Of a DNA stretch of 64,000 bases, positions 51,445 to 59,976 are shown in pieces (the first letter of the stretch is position 1; every line of letters begins with the position of its first letter). The stretch spans positions 280,506 to 344,505 of the forward strand of contig DISJ01000008.1 of the NCBI GenBank assembly GCA_002421605.1. The letters run 5' to 3'. The DNA is from Rhodobacteraceae bacterium UBA6213 (GTDB lineage: Bacteria; Pseudomonadota; Alphaproteobacteria; Rhodobacterales; Rhodobacteraceae). The notes under the pieces were generated by a model. It was not told where the DNA came from. It saw only the letters and a program-made list of their open reading frames with translations, and did no database searches. A program made the position numbers and the translations under genes.

Positions 51445-52260
51445 TTATTGCTGGGACGCGCCAACCGCAACCTCGACCTCGAGCTTTTCCGCGCTGCCTT
51501 GCCCCAACGCTAGCCCGCGAATTGGGGCGGCCTCTTGCGCATCGCGCCCCGAGCCGAGCCGAATGTAGCGATCGTCGGGACAGCAGGCGTTGGCGGCATC
51601 AAAACCCACCCAACCGAGGCCCTCAAGCCAGATCTCGGCCCAGGCGTGCGCGGCCTCGTGCGCAACGCCCTCTGCATCTGCGAAGAGATAGCCTGAAACA
51701 TAGCGTGCAGGCAGGCCAACGACATTGGCCGCAGCGATCAGCGCATGGGCATGATCTTGGCAGACGCCTTCGCCAAGGGCCAACGACTCAGCGGCGGTGG
51801 TATGGGCGTGCGTCGCGCCGGGGCGATAGGTAATGGCCTTTGCCACCGCCGCGGACAGCCGGTGCGCGCGCTCAAGCGCCTCTTGCGCGCCTGCCACGGC
51901 GGCCTCTGCGAGCGCGCTCAGCGCCGCGTCTGGTAGGGTTGCAGGGGTTGACCGCAGATAGGCGGCAGCGGGCACCGCCTCGCGGTGGCCGCGCAGAACG
52001 CCGTTCAGATCGTGGGTTTCCACTTCACCCTCGACCCGCACGCAGACCTCGTTGAGCGGCCCACGCATCGACCACCCCTCGATGCGGTCGCCTGCGCCAT
52101 CGACAAAGCTTGCACCGCGAATACCGCTCTCGACCTCGACCTGCCAGTGGCGCGTGTTCTGCCCTTCAAATCGCGACGGGAACAAGCGCAAGCTTTGCAC
52201 CGCGCCGCGCATCGGCGCCGAATAAAGGTAGCGCGTCGCGTGGCGGACCGTCAGGATCAT
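51445..52260 (-). CDS. transglutaminase-like cysteine protease family protein
   Basis: A 271-residue cytoplasmic-looking protein with an N-terminal beta region (about 1-90) and a transglutaminase-like core with the full triad: Cys167 (GEGVCQDHAH), His205 (EAAHAWAEIW) and Asp221 (VGFDAAN). It could cleave or form isopeptide/amide bonds. In operons with ATP-grasp and alpha-E proteins it is proposed to process the peptide product. Its ATG overlaps the alpha-E stop by four bases, and Anbu follows after 34 bases. Confidence 0.92.
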   Translation of the reverse strand: MILTVRHATRYLYSAPMRGAVQSLRLFPSRFEGQNTRHWQVEVESGIRGASFVDGAGDRIEGWSMRGPLNEVCVRVEGEVETHDLNGVLRGHREAVPAAAYLRSTPATLPDAALSALAEAAVAGAQEALERAHRLSAAVAKAITYRPGATHAHTTAAESLALGEGVCQDHAHALIAAANVVGLPARYVSGYLFADAEGVAHEAAHAWAEIWLEGLGWVGFDAANACCPDDRYIRLGSGRDAQEAAPIRGLALGQGSAEKLEVEVAVGASQQ

Positions 52261-53210
52261 CGTGCCTCTCCGCTCAGATAGGTCTGTTGCACCAGCGCGG
52301 CGAGGCCTGCGTTTTCGCGCACGAAGCGGGTCAGAAACTCGTGCAGGCCCTCGTCGAAAATCTCTTCAATGGTGGTTTTTTCGAGTTGCGCCAAAAGCGC
52401 ACGCGCGCGTTCCTGCGCCGGGGTCGCGTTGCCATAGGCTTGCGCCAAGGCATCAAGGTGCCCAAGCGCCTCGCCATTGGCGGTCAGCAAAGAGCGCGGG
52501 CTTTGCCGGTTGAGGATCAGAAAATGCGCGATCTTGTGCGCGGTGATGTCGCCACCATACGCCCAGTGAAAGGCGCGGTGCGCGGAAAGGGCGCGCAGCA
52601 GCGTCTGCCATTGGTAATTGTCGAGCTCGCTGCCCACAAAATCGACCCTAGGCAGCAGCACATAGTATTTCACATCTAGCAACCGTGCCGTGTTGTCGGC
52701 GCGTTCCAGCGCAAAACCGAGCCCGAGAAAATGATAGCCGTCATTGCGCAGTTGCGTGGCGTCAATTGCGCCGCGCAGTTGCGCCGCGTGGCGCATCGTC
52801 CATTCGGTCAACTGGCTCAATTCCAGATCCGAGCGCGGCTGACGCTCTAGCGCGCGCATTTCCTGATACGAGGCGTTCAGCGCGTCCCAGACCTGCGTGG
52901 TAAGTGCTGTTCGCACGATACGGCCATTTTCGCGCGCGCGTTCGACGCAGGAGGCTACCGAGCTTGGGTTATCGCGGTCAAAGAACAGATAGCTTTCGAT
53001 GTTGCGCTGCACCGGGTCGCCGTATTTTTCGGCAAAGCCCACGGCGGTGCCCGAGGCGCGCAGCAAACTGTCCCATTCATTGCGATAGCCGTGCCCGGCT
53101 TGGGGCATCAGCGCCATCCGCGCCCCCACCTCCAAAAGCCGTGCCATGGTTTCGGCGCGCTCGAAGTTGCGCGCGATCCAGAACAGGTTTTCCGCCGTGC
53201 GGCTCAGCAT
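52257..53210 (-). CDS. alpha-E domain protein (DUF403)
   Basis: A 317-residue all-helical protein opening with LSRTAENLFWIARNFERAET, the alpha-E signature, and rich in Arg/Glu/Asn in predicted helices (MRALERQPRSDLELSQLTEW, ERADNTARLLDVKYYVLL). Alpha-E proteins always accompany the circularly permuted ATP-grasp ligase and may bind or deliver its peptide or amine substrate; no activity has been shown from sequence. It is four bases after the ATP-grasp gene and overlaps the transglutaminase-like gene. Confidence 0.93.
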   Translation of the reverse strand: MLSRTAENLFWIARNFERAETMARLLEVGARMALMPQAGHGYRNEWDSLLRASGTAVGFAEKYGDPVQRNIESYLFFDRDNPSSVASCVERARENGRIVRTALTTQVWDALNASYQEMRALERQPRSDLELSQLTEWTMRHAAQLRGAIDATQLRNDGYHFLGLGFALERADNTARLLDVKYYVLLPRVDFVGSELDNYQWQTLLRALSAHRAFHWAYGGDITAHKIAHFLILNRQSPRSLLTANGEALGHLDALAQAYGNATPAQERARALLAQLEKTTIEEIFDEGLHEFLTRFVRENAGLAALVQQTYLSGEAR

Positions 53211-53214
53211 TGCA

Positions 53215-54630
53215 TCACTCCGACAAAACCCAGGTATCCTTGACGCCGCCGCCTTGGCTGGAGTTGACCACCAGCGAGCCTTCGTTCAGCGCAACGCGGG
53301 TCAGCCCCCCCGGGACCAGTTCGATCCGCTCGCCCACAAGGCAATAGGGGCGCAGATCGACATGGCGCGGCGCGATGCCCTCGTTGACGAAGGTGGGCGT
53401 GGTCGAAAGCGCCAGCGTTGGTTGTGCGATATAGTTGCCGGGGTTGGCGATCAGGCGCGCGCGAAACGCCTCGATCTGCGCCTTGCTTGAACTTGGGCCG
53501 ACCAACATGCCGTAACCGCCCGAGCCGTGCACTTCTTTCACTACCAGTTCGCCAAGGTGTTCCAGAACATAGGCATAGTCGTCCTGCTTGGCGCATTGCC
53601 AGGTCGGCACGTTTTGCAGCACCGGCTCTTCGCCAAGGTAAAAGCGGATCATTTCGGGCACCAGCGTATAGATCGCCTTGTCGTCGGCCACCCCTGCCCC
53701 CGGCGCCGAGGCAATCGCCACCCCGCCCGAGCGGTACACATCCATCAGCCCCGGAATCCCCAGCATCGAATCCGGGCGAAAGCAGAGCGGGTCGAGATAG
53801 GCGTCATCGATACGCCGGTAAATGACATCAACACGGCGCGGACCTTCGGTGGTGCGCATCCAGACCAACCCACTCTCGACGAACAGATCCGCCCCTTCGA
53901 CCAGTTCCACCCCCATCATGTCTGCAAGAAACGAGTGTTCGTAGTAGGCGCTGTTGAAGTGCCCCGGCGTCAAAATCACCACGGTCGGCTCGCCCTCGCA
54001 TTTGGCGGGCGCGACCGAGGCCAGCGTTCGGCGCAAAAGGGCGGGGTAGCCATCCACCGGTTCGATGCGGTTTTCGCGAAACAACGCGGGGAACATCCGC
54101 ATCATGATTTCGCGGTTCTCCAGCATGTAGGACACGCCCGAAGGCGTGCGGCAGTTATCTTCAAGCACGAAGAAATCTTCTGGTCCGGTGCGCACCAGAT
54201 CAACGCCGACGATATGGCTGAAAACCCCACGCGGCGGCACGATGCCAGCTACGGCAGGTTCATAGGCGGCGTTCTGATAGACGAGCGACGCCGGCACGCG
54301 CCCCGCCCGGATAATTTCGCCCCGGCCATAGACATCGAGCAAAAACGCATTGAGCGCGCGCGCGCGCTGCTTGATACCGCGTTCCAGCTTGCGCCATTCG
54401 GTTTGCGTGAAAACGCGAGGAAACATGTCGAACGGGATCAACCGATCAGGGTCGCCGCCCTCGCCGTAAACGGCAAAGGTAATGCCGATCCGGCGAAACA
54501 GTGCCTCGGCCTCGGCTTGCTTCATCTGCCGAAACTCTGTCGGCATGGCGTGCATCCAGTCTTCCAGCCGCGCATAGGGGGCACGCACGGTTTCACCCTG
54601 ATACATTTCGTTGAAACACTGGGTCGGCAT
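53215..54630 (-). CDS. circularly permuted ATP-grasp protein (DUF404/DUF407)
   Basis: A 471-residue putative amide ligase from the ATG at 54630 (GGAGGAA upstream; open frame to 54723). Conserved blocks are DRLIPFDMFPRVFTQTEWRK, GVDLVRTGPEDFFVLEDNCR with the metal-binding E-D-N, TPGHFNSAYYEHSFLADMMG, VDVIYRRIDDAYLDPLCF and ELVVKEVHGSGGYGMLVG with the ATP-grasp Lys and Gly-rich loop. It is the first gene of the operon and is thought to join amino acids or peptides in an ATP-dependent way. Substrates are unknown. Confidence 0.93.
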   Translation of the reverse strand: MPTQCFNEMYQGETVRAPYARLEDWMHAMPTEFRQMKQAEAEALFRRIGITFAVYGEGGDPDRLIPFDMFPRVFTQTEWRKLERGIKQRARALNAFLLDVYGRGEIIRAGRVPASLVYQNAAYEPAVAGIVPPRGVFSHIVGVDLVRTGPEDFFVLEDNCRTPSGVSYMLENREIMMRMFPALFRENRIEPVDGYPALLRRTLASVAPAKCEGEPTVVILTPGHFNSAYYEHSFLADMMGVELVEGADLFVESGLVWMRTTEGPRRVDVIYRRIDDAYLDPLCFRPDSMLGIPGLMDVYRSGGVAIASAPGAGVADDKAIYTLVPEMIRFYLGEEPVLQNVPTWQCAKQDDYAYVLEHLGELVVKEVHGSGGYGMLVGPSSSKAQIEAFRARLIANPGNYIAQPTLALSTTPTFVNEGIAPRHVDLRPYCLVGERIELVPGGLTRVALNEGSLVVNSSQGGGVKDTWVLSE

Positions 54631-54737
54631 GGCGTCTGATTCCTCCGGCCTTTGTACAAACCTTAGGCAGCCCCACTGGGCAGGGGAAGGATCGAGGGCG
54701 CATATAGGCCAACGGGGCAACAAACCAGCCTAGATTG

Positions 54738-54751
54738 TGGGCATGTGCCCA
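54738..54751. promoter_or_regulatory. inverted repeat between ATP-grasp and pepF genes
   Basis: TGGGCA and TGCCCA surround TG in the 208-base divergent region, 87 bases before the pepF ATG. It could be an operator for either or both transcripts. No factor can be assigned. Confidence 0.3.
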
Positions 54752-54838
54752 AATATGCAGCGCGGCTTGCGCCGTTGCCCGCCCTTGCATCCGCCCCCGC
54801 CTAGCGCCTATCTGGGGAAAACGCGAAATGAGGACATC

Positions 54839-56656
54839 ATGACCCGACCCAGCCCTGCTTACGATGCCAACGCCGCCTCGGGGCACAACGCCTTTGGCGA
54901 TCTGCCCGAATGGGACCTGTCAGACCTCTACACCGCACCCGAAGCGCCCGAAATCGCGCACGATATGGCGTGGCTTCAGACCGCCTGCGCCAGTTTTGCC
55001 GCCGATTACGAAGGCAAACTTGCCTCACTGGATGCGGCTGCAATGGCCGAGTGCATTGCCCGCAACGAAGCGATCGAGAATATCGCCGGGCGGCTGATGT
55101 CTTACGCGGGCTTGCGGTATTATCAGAACACTCTTGATGCCGGGCGCACCAAGCTGTTGTCCGACCTGCAAGACCGGATTACCAATTTCACCACGCCGCT
55201 GGTGTTCTTTGGGTTAGAGTTCAACCGCATCGACGACGCGCGCTATCAGGCGGTATTTAGCGACCCGGCCGTGGCCCGCTTCAAGCCTGCATTTGATCGG
55301 TTGCGCGCGATGCGCCCCTATCAACTTTCTGACGAGTTGGAGAAGTTTCTGCACGATCAATCCGTGGTGGGTGCCGCCGCGTGGAACCGCCTTTTTGACG
55401 AACAGCTTGCAGGCATGAGCTTCGATGTGGCGGGCGTAAGCCAGAGCCTTGAGGCGACGCTCGATCTTTTGACCGACCACGATCGCGCCCGCCGCGAGGC
55501 AGGCGCGCGCGCGCTGGCAGAGGGATTTGAAGGCGAAATCAAGCTGTTCGCGCGCGTTCATAACACGCTGACCAAAGATAAGGAAATCGAGGACCGCTGG
55601 CGCAAAATGCCCACGGCCCAGACCGCGCGCCACCTTTCCAACCACGTCGAGCCCGAGGTGGTTGAGGCACTGCGCAATGCCGTTGTCGCCGCCTACCCGA
55701 GGCTTTCGCACCGCTATTACGCGCTGAAGGCAAAGTGGCTGGGCCTTGAAAAGTTGCAGGTCTGGGACCGCAACGCCCCCCTGCCCACCGAGGCACCGCG
55801 CGTGATCGGCTGGGCAGAAGCACGCGAAACCGTGCTGGGGGCCTATGCCAGTTTTGCCCCAGAAATGGCCGCCATTGCCGAGCCTTTCTTTGACAAGGGC
55901 TGGATCGACGCGGGCGTGAAACCCGGCAAGGCTCCGGGCGCCTTCGCGCATCCGACCGTGACCAACGTGCACCCCTATGTGCTGCTCAACTATCTCGGCA
56001 AGCCGCGCGATGTGATGACGCTGGCACACGAGCTTGGCCACGGCGTGCATCAGGTGCTGGCCGCGCCGCAGGGCGAAACGCTTTCATCCACGCCGCTGAC
56101 CGTGGCCGAAACCGCCAGCGTTTTTGGCGAAATGCTCACCTTCCGCCGCCTGCTCGATGCGGCCAAGTCGCCTGCCGAGCGCAAGCAACTGCTTGCTGGC
56201 AAGGTCGAAGACATGATCAACACCGTGGTGCGTCAGATCGCGTTCTACGATTTCGAATGTAAACTGCACGCCGCACGACGCGAGGGCGAACTGACCCCCG
56301 ACGATATCAATGCCCTTTGGATGAGCGTGCAGGCCGAAAGCCTGGGCCCTGTGTTCGAGTTCATGCCGGGCTATGAAACCTTCTGGGCGTATATCCCGCA
56401 TTTCGTGCATTCGCCCTTCTACGTCTATGCTTATGCCTTCGGTGACGGTCTGGTGAACGCGCTTTACGCCGCTTATGCCGAGGGCCTGCCCGATTTTCAG
56501 ACAAAGTATTTCGAGATGCTGAAGGCGGGCGGATCAAAGCACCACAAAGACCTTCTTGCACCCTTCGGCCTTGATGCCTCTGACCCCGCATTCTGGGACA
56601 AGGGGCTAAGCATGATCGCGGGCTTTATCGACGAACTTGAGGCGATGGAGGCTTGA
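54839..56656 (+). CDS. pepF: oligoendopeptidase F (M3 metallopeptidase)
   Basis: A 605-residue cytoplasmic zinc peptidase. The HExxH site is HELGH at 397-401 (LAHELGHGVHQVLA), and the third ligand Glu lies in VAETASVFGEMLTF about 28 residues later. The long helical N-terminal channel part is intact, and the C-terminal HHKDLLAPFGLDASDPAFWD is family-typical. It cuts short peptides internally. GAGGACATC precedes the ATG. It is divergent from the ATP-grasp operon and four bases upstream of a dipeptidase gene, so it may feed peptide recycling. Confidence 0.95.
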   Translation: MTRPSPAYDANAASGHNAFGDLPEWDLSDLYTAPEAPEIAHDMAWLQTACASFAADYEGKLASLDAAAMAECIARNEAIENIAGRLMSYAGLRYYQNTLDAGRTKLLSDLQDRITNFTTPLVFFGLEFNRIDDARYQAVFSDPAVARFKPAFDRLRAMRPYQLSDELEKFLHDQSVVGAAAWNRLFDEQLAGMSFDVAGVSQSLEATLDLLTDHDRARREAGARALAEGFEGEIKLFARVHNTLTKDKEIEDRWRKMPTAQTARHLSNHVEPEVVEALRNAVVAAYPRLSHRYYALKAKWLGLEKLQVWDRNAPLPTEAPRVIGWAEARETVLGAYASFAPEMAAIAEPFFDKGWIDAGVKPGKAPGAFAHPTVTNVHPYVLLNYLGKPRDVMTLAHELGHGVHQVLAAPQGETLSSTPLTVAETASVFGEMLTFRRLLDAAKSPAERKQLLAGKVEDMINTVVRQIAFYDFECKLHAARREGELTPDDINALWMSVQAESLGPVFEFMPGYETFWAYIPHFVHSPFYVYAYAFGDGLVNALYAAYAEGLPDFQTKYFEMLKAGGSKHHKDLLAPFGLDASDPAFWDKGLSMIAGFIDELEAMEA

Positions 56657-56659
56657 TCC

Positions 56660-57838
56660 GTGCGCATTTGGCAATGGGCTTTGGGCGGCGCAGGCGTGTT
56701 GGTGGCTGCGGGCGCAGTGGGGTTCTTTGTCCTTGCACCGGGCATTGTCGAGCGCGGCATGAACCGCACGCTGAGCTTTCCCTGGGAAGTGACGCCTGAA
56801 GGTCAGGCCTTTCACGATGGCTTGACCATCGGCGATTGGCATTCCGACACGCTGCTGTGGGACCGCGATCTGCGCCAGCGGTGGGATCGCGGCCACATGG
56901 ACCTGCCGCGCCTGCGCGAGGGCAATGTGGCGGTGCAGGTATTCACCACCGTCACCAAAAGCCCGCGTGGGTTGAACTATGAAACCAACGCCGCCGACGC
57001 GCCGGACGACATCACGCTGCTGATGATCGGCGAGCTTCGCCCGATCCGCACATGGTTCAGCCTGACCGAGCGCGCGTTAGATCAGGCTGCGCGGCTTACC
57101 GCCACCGCCGCTGCGGCACCGGACGAGTTGAAGGTGATCCGCACCGGCGCCGACTTGGCGCAGGTGCTGGCCGAGCGCGAGGCAGGCAGCAAAATCGTCG
57201 GCGCCATCTTGGGCGCAGAGGGTGGGCACGCACTTGAAGGCGACCTTGCCAACCTTGATCGGCTTTGGGATTCGGGCTTCCGGCTGATGGGGCTTACGCA
57301 TTTCTTTGACAATGAACTCGGCGGCTCGCTGCACGGCGAAGGTGGGGCCAATGCGGGGCTGACGCCTTTTGGGCGCGAGGTGGTCGCCGATATGGTGGCG
57401 CGCGGTATGATCATCGACCTTGCGCACGCAAGCCCCCAGATGGTGCGCGATGTGCTGGCGATCGAGGGCACGCGCCCTATCGTGTCGCACACCGGCATCC
57501 GCAGCCACTGTGAAACCCCGCGCAACCTCGAAGACGACCTGTTGCGCGCTGTGGTCGCGAAGGGCGGCATCGTCGGCATCGGCTTTTGGGATGAGGCCAC
57601 CTGTGACGCGACGCCCGCAGGCGTAGCTTTTGCGATCTTTACCGCGGTCGAGGAACTGGGCGAAGACAATGTGGCCCTAGGGTCCGATTTCGACGGCGCC
57701 GTCAGGACCGGCTTTGATGTTTCACGCCTGGCCGTGTTGACGCAAGCACTGCTCGACAGCGGCTTGAGCCACCGCATAATTGCCAAGGTGATGGGCGGCA
57801 ATATGATGCGCTGGCTTGCGGAAAACTTGCCGAATTAG
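56660..57838 (+). CDS. membrane-anchored M19 dipeptidase
   Basis: A 392-residue zinc dipeptidase of the renal type, read from a GTG at 56660. An N-terminal hydrophobic anchor (WALGGAGVLVAAGAVGFFVL at 6-25) places it in or outside the inner membrane. Metal ligands include His61 and Asp63 (GDWHSDTLLW), a central Glu in GAEGGHALEGDL, and His residues in DLAHASPQMV and VSHTGIRSHC. VALGSDFDGAVRTGFD holds the C-terminal Asp. Family members cut dipeptides and some beta-lactams or D-amino acid dipeptides. It forms a two-gene unit with pepF. Confidence 0.93.
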   Translation: MRIWQWALGGAGVLVAAGAVGFFVLAPGIVERGMNRTLSFPWEVTPEGQAFHDGLTIGDWHSDTLLWDRDLRQRWDRGHMDLPRLREGNVAVQVFTTVTKSPRGLNYETNAADAPDDITLLMIGELRPIRTWFSLTERALDQAARLTATAAAAPDELKVIRTGADLAQVLAEREAGSKIVGAILGAEGGHALEGDLANLDRLWDSGFRLMGLTHFFDNELGGSLHGEGGANAGLTPFGREVVADMVARGMIIDLAHASPQMVRDVLAIEGTRPIVSHTGIRSHCETPRNLEDDLLRAVVAKGGIVGIGFWDEATCDATPAGVAFAIFTAVEELGEDNVALGSDFDGAVRTGFDVSRLAVLTQALLDSGLSHRIIAKVMGGNMMRWLAENLPN

Positions 57839-57917
57839 CGCCGCACCCAGCCCAAGCCGCAAGACAGTGCGCGCCATCGGTGTTATCATACATAAAGGTT
57901 AATATGGAGGCAGCGTT

Positions 57918-58469
57918 ATGACCAACACATCCAAACGAATTGGTGTGGCCGCGGCACTCCTTGCGGGCGGGCTGGCGGGTGTCGCTTCGGCACAAAGCTG
58001 GGATGGTGCCTATATTGGCGCGGCCCTCGGCGGGTCAAACGGCGATTACAACCATGCCGACACGCTCGGCAATTTCAATAGCGGGAACGGGCAGGTTTTT
58101 GCCGGTTACAATTATTCGATGGGCAAGATGGTGATGGGTGGTGAGGTTGCTACCGTCCTCGGCAATATCACCACAACCGATGCCGGCAATTACATACGCA
58201 ATCTTACTGACCTGAAGTTTCGGTTCGGCACCACGTTTGGCAGCGCGCTGGTCTATGCCTCGCTAGGCTACAGCGTAGGCGGCTCGACCAGCGACGGATT
58301 CAACTACGATTTCAACGGTGTGAACTACGGCATCGGCATGGATTACGCGGTCAACGACCGGATTTTTGTCGGTGCAGAGATCGTGGCACGCAACATCGAT
58401 GATGGCCTAGGTTACCTCGACACGCGGCCCATGACCACCGCTTCGGTGCGCGCGGGGTTCCGGTTCTGA
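57918..58469 (+). CDS. outer-membrane beta-barrel protein (OmpA-like porin family)
   Basis: A 183-residue protein with signal peptide (MTNTSKRIGVAAALLAGGLA, cleavage after ASA) followed by eight amphipathic strands with many Gly, Tyr and Asn turns, and a C-terminal Phe (RAGFRF) recognised by the Bam machinery. SWDGAYIGAALGGSNGDYNH is the usual first strand of the OMP_b-brl opacity-like family. GGAGG lies seven bases before the ATG. It is monocistronic and AT-richer in its leader. Probably structural or adhesive; no enzyme motif. Confidence 0.87.
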   Translation: MTNTSKRIGVAAALLAGGLAGVASAQSWDGAYIGAALGGSNGDYNHADTLGNFNSGNGQVFAGYNYSMGKMVMGGEVATVLGNITTTDAGNYIRNLTDLKFRFGTTFGSALVYASLGYSVGGSTSDGFNYDFNGVNYGIGMDYAVNDRIFVGAEIVARNIDDGLGYLDTRPMTTASVRAGFRF

Positions 58470-58473
58470 CCGG

Positions 58474-59913
58474 CTAGAGGCAGTCGCGCCGCAGCGCCTC
58501 ATAATCGATCTTGCCGCTGGGCGTGAAGGGCAGCGCTGCTTGGCGCAGTGCTTGGCGAAGGTGCAGCCCCGGAAAAGCCGCGTCTAGGACCGCCTGCACT
58601 GCACCCGCAGGAATGGACTCGGGCGCGGTATAGGCCACCACCAGTTCCTCCAGCCCCAGCGCGTCGGGCACCGCTAGGCAGGCCACCGCCTGCACCGCCA
58701 ACGCCGACTCAAGCGCGGTCTGCACGGCCTCGAGCGCGATCTTGTTACCGCCCACGTTGATTACGTTCTTGACCCGCCCGATCACATACAGCTGGTTTCC
58801 CACGCGTCGCATCACGTCACCGGGAAAGAAATAGCCGCCGATGAAGCCACTTTTTTCTGCGCGCGCCGCAGAACCGAGGTAGGCGGCCGGCGCTTCGGAA
58901 TCATCGCGGTTGCGAAAGCCCACGATGCCTTCGCCGGCACCCGGCATTTGCCGCAGCGCCTCGTCGAAAAACGCGATCTCGATGTCGTTGCGAAAAACCT
59001 CGCCCAGATAGCCCTCGCCATGTGGGCTATCTGGCTGAAACCGCGCCAACGCCAACGCACCAAACTCCGATGTGCCATAGGCAACGTCAATCGGCGCATC
59101 GGTCAGCCCAGACAGACGCTGCATCAAGTCGGTGCTCGCAAAAGCGCCCCCCACCACGATTTCGCGCAGCGAAGAGAGGTATTGCTCGGCGGCAGGCACA
59201 TCGAGCATCTGCCGGATCACCATAGGCGTTGTTTCGAAATGGCTGACGCGGAAAAGGTCGATGTACTGCAGCGGCCGATTGCGATGATCATCAAGTGCAA
59301 CCGTGCTTCCCCCAGCCAAAAGCGCCCGAAACGTGCCCATCATGCCCCAGACGGTCGCCATGGTGGCACTCATCAGCAGCCGCATTTTCGCGTCGGCCTG
59401 TGTGGCACGCTGAAAATTTGGTTCAGAAAAACAGCGAAAGACCAACGCCTCGCTATAGGCAACAAGCTTGGGGGTTCCGGTCGATCCCGATGTGGCAAAG
59501 ACGATCTGCGCGCCTGCCCCACTAGCGGTGGCGAAATCAGCACTCGGCATCACGGGCACGGGCCCGAACCAGCCAGGCTCGATCTGCACCTGTAGCGCTT
59601 GGTCGATGTCTGGCACCGGGCGCACGCCCACCATCAGGTCGAATGCAACCCCCGCCAGCGCTCGCGGTTGTGCCAGAATCAGTGTCAGCGAAAGCCGACT
59701 GGCAAGCAGCGTAAAGCCCAGCACGAATTCGGGCCGGTCGGTTGTCAGTACCAGTCGCATGCCGGGGCGCAGGCCGTTCGGACGCAGATTTGCCTCGCAA
59801 GCCGCCGCTAACACAATAATATCGTTGAAGGAAAGTTGGCTTTTTTCAGTAATCAGCGCCAACTTTTCGGGGTAGCGGCGCGCAGTTTCAGCAAAGGCGT
59901 CGATCAGGCGCAT
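58474..59913 (-). CDS. AMP-forming acyl/aryl ligase (ANL superfamily)
   Basis: A 479-residue adenylate-forming enzyme. The P-loop is FATSGSTGTPK (139-149), the central motif VAYGTSEFGALALA, the hinge Asp/Arg region PGDVMRRVGNQLYVIGRVKN, and the catalytic Lys468 in PSGKIDY. It is shorter than most acyl-CoA synthetases, because the N-terminal domain lacks several insertions. The acid substrate is unknown. GAGGAG is seven bases before the ATG. It is followed closely by the convergent porin-like gene and preceded by a Gfo/Idh/MocA oxidoreductase gene on the same strand. Confidence 0.9.
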   Translation of the reverse strand: MRLIDAFAETARRYPEKLALITEKSQLSFNDIIVLAAACEANLRPNGLRPGMRLVLTTDRPEFVLGFTLLASRLSLTLILAQPRALAGVAFDLMVGVRPVPDIDQALQVQIEPGWFGPVPVMPSADFATASGAGAQIVFATSGSTGTPKLVAYSEALVFRCFSEPNFQRATQADAKMRLLMSATMATVWGMMGTFRALLAGGSTVALDDHRNRPLQYIDLFRVSHFETTPMVIRQMLDVPAAEQYLSSLREIVVGGAFASTDLMQRLSGLTDAPIDVAYGTSEFGALALARFQPDSPHGEGYLGEVFRNDIEIAFFDEALRQMPGAGEGIVGFRNRDDSEAPAAYLGSAARAEKSGFIGGYFFPGDVMRRVGNQLYVIGRVKNVINVGGNKIALEAVQTALESALAVQAVACLAVPDALGLEELVVAYTAPESIPAGAVQAVLDAAFPGLHLRQALRQAALPFTPSGKIDYEALRRDCL

Positions 59914-59976
59914 AACGCTACTCCTCGGTTCGCAGCAATACTATCGCGCGCCGGCGTAGCCAGACGCAAGGCGCGC

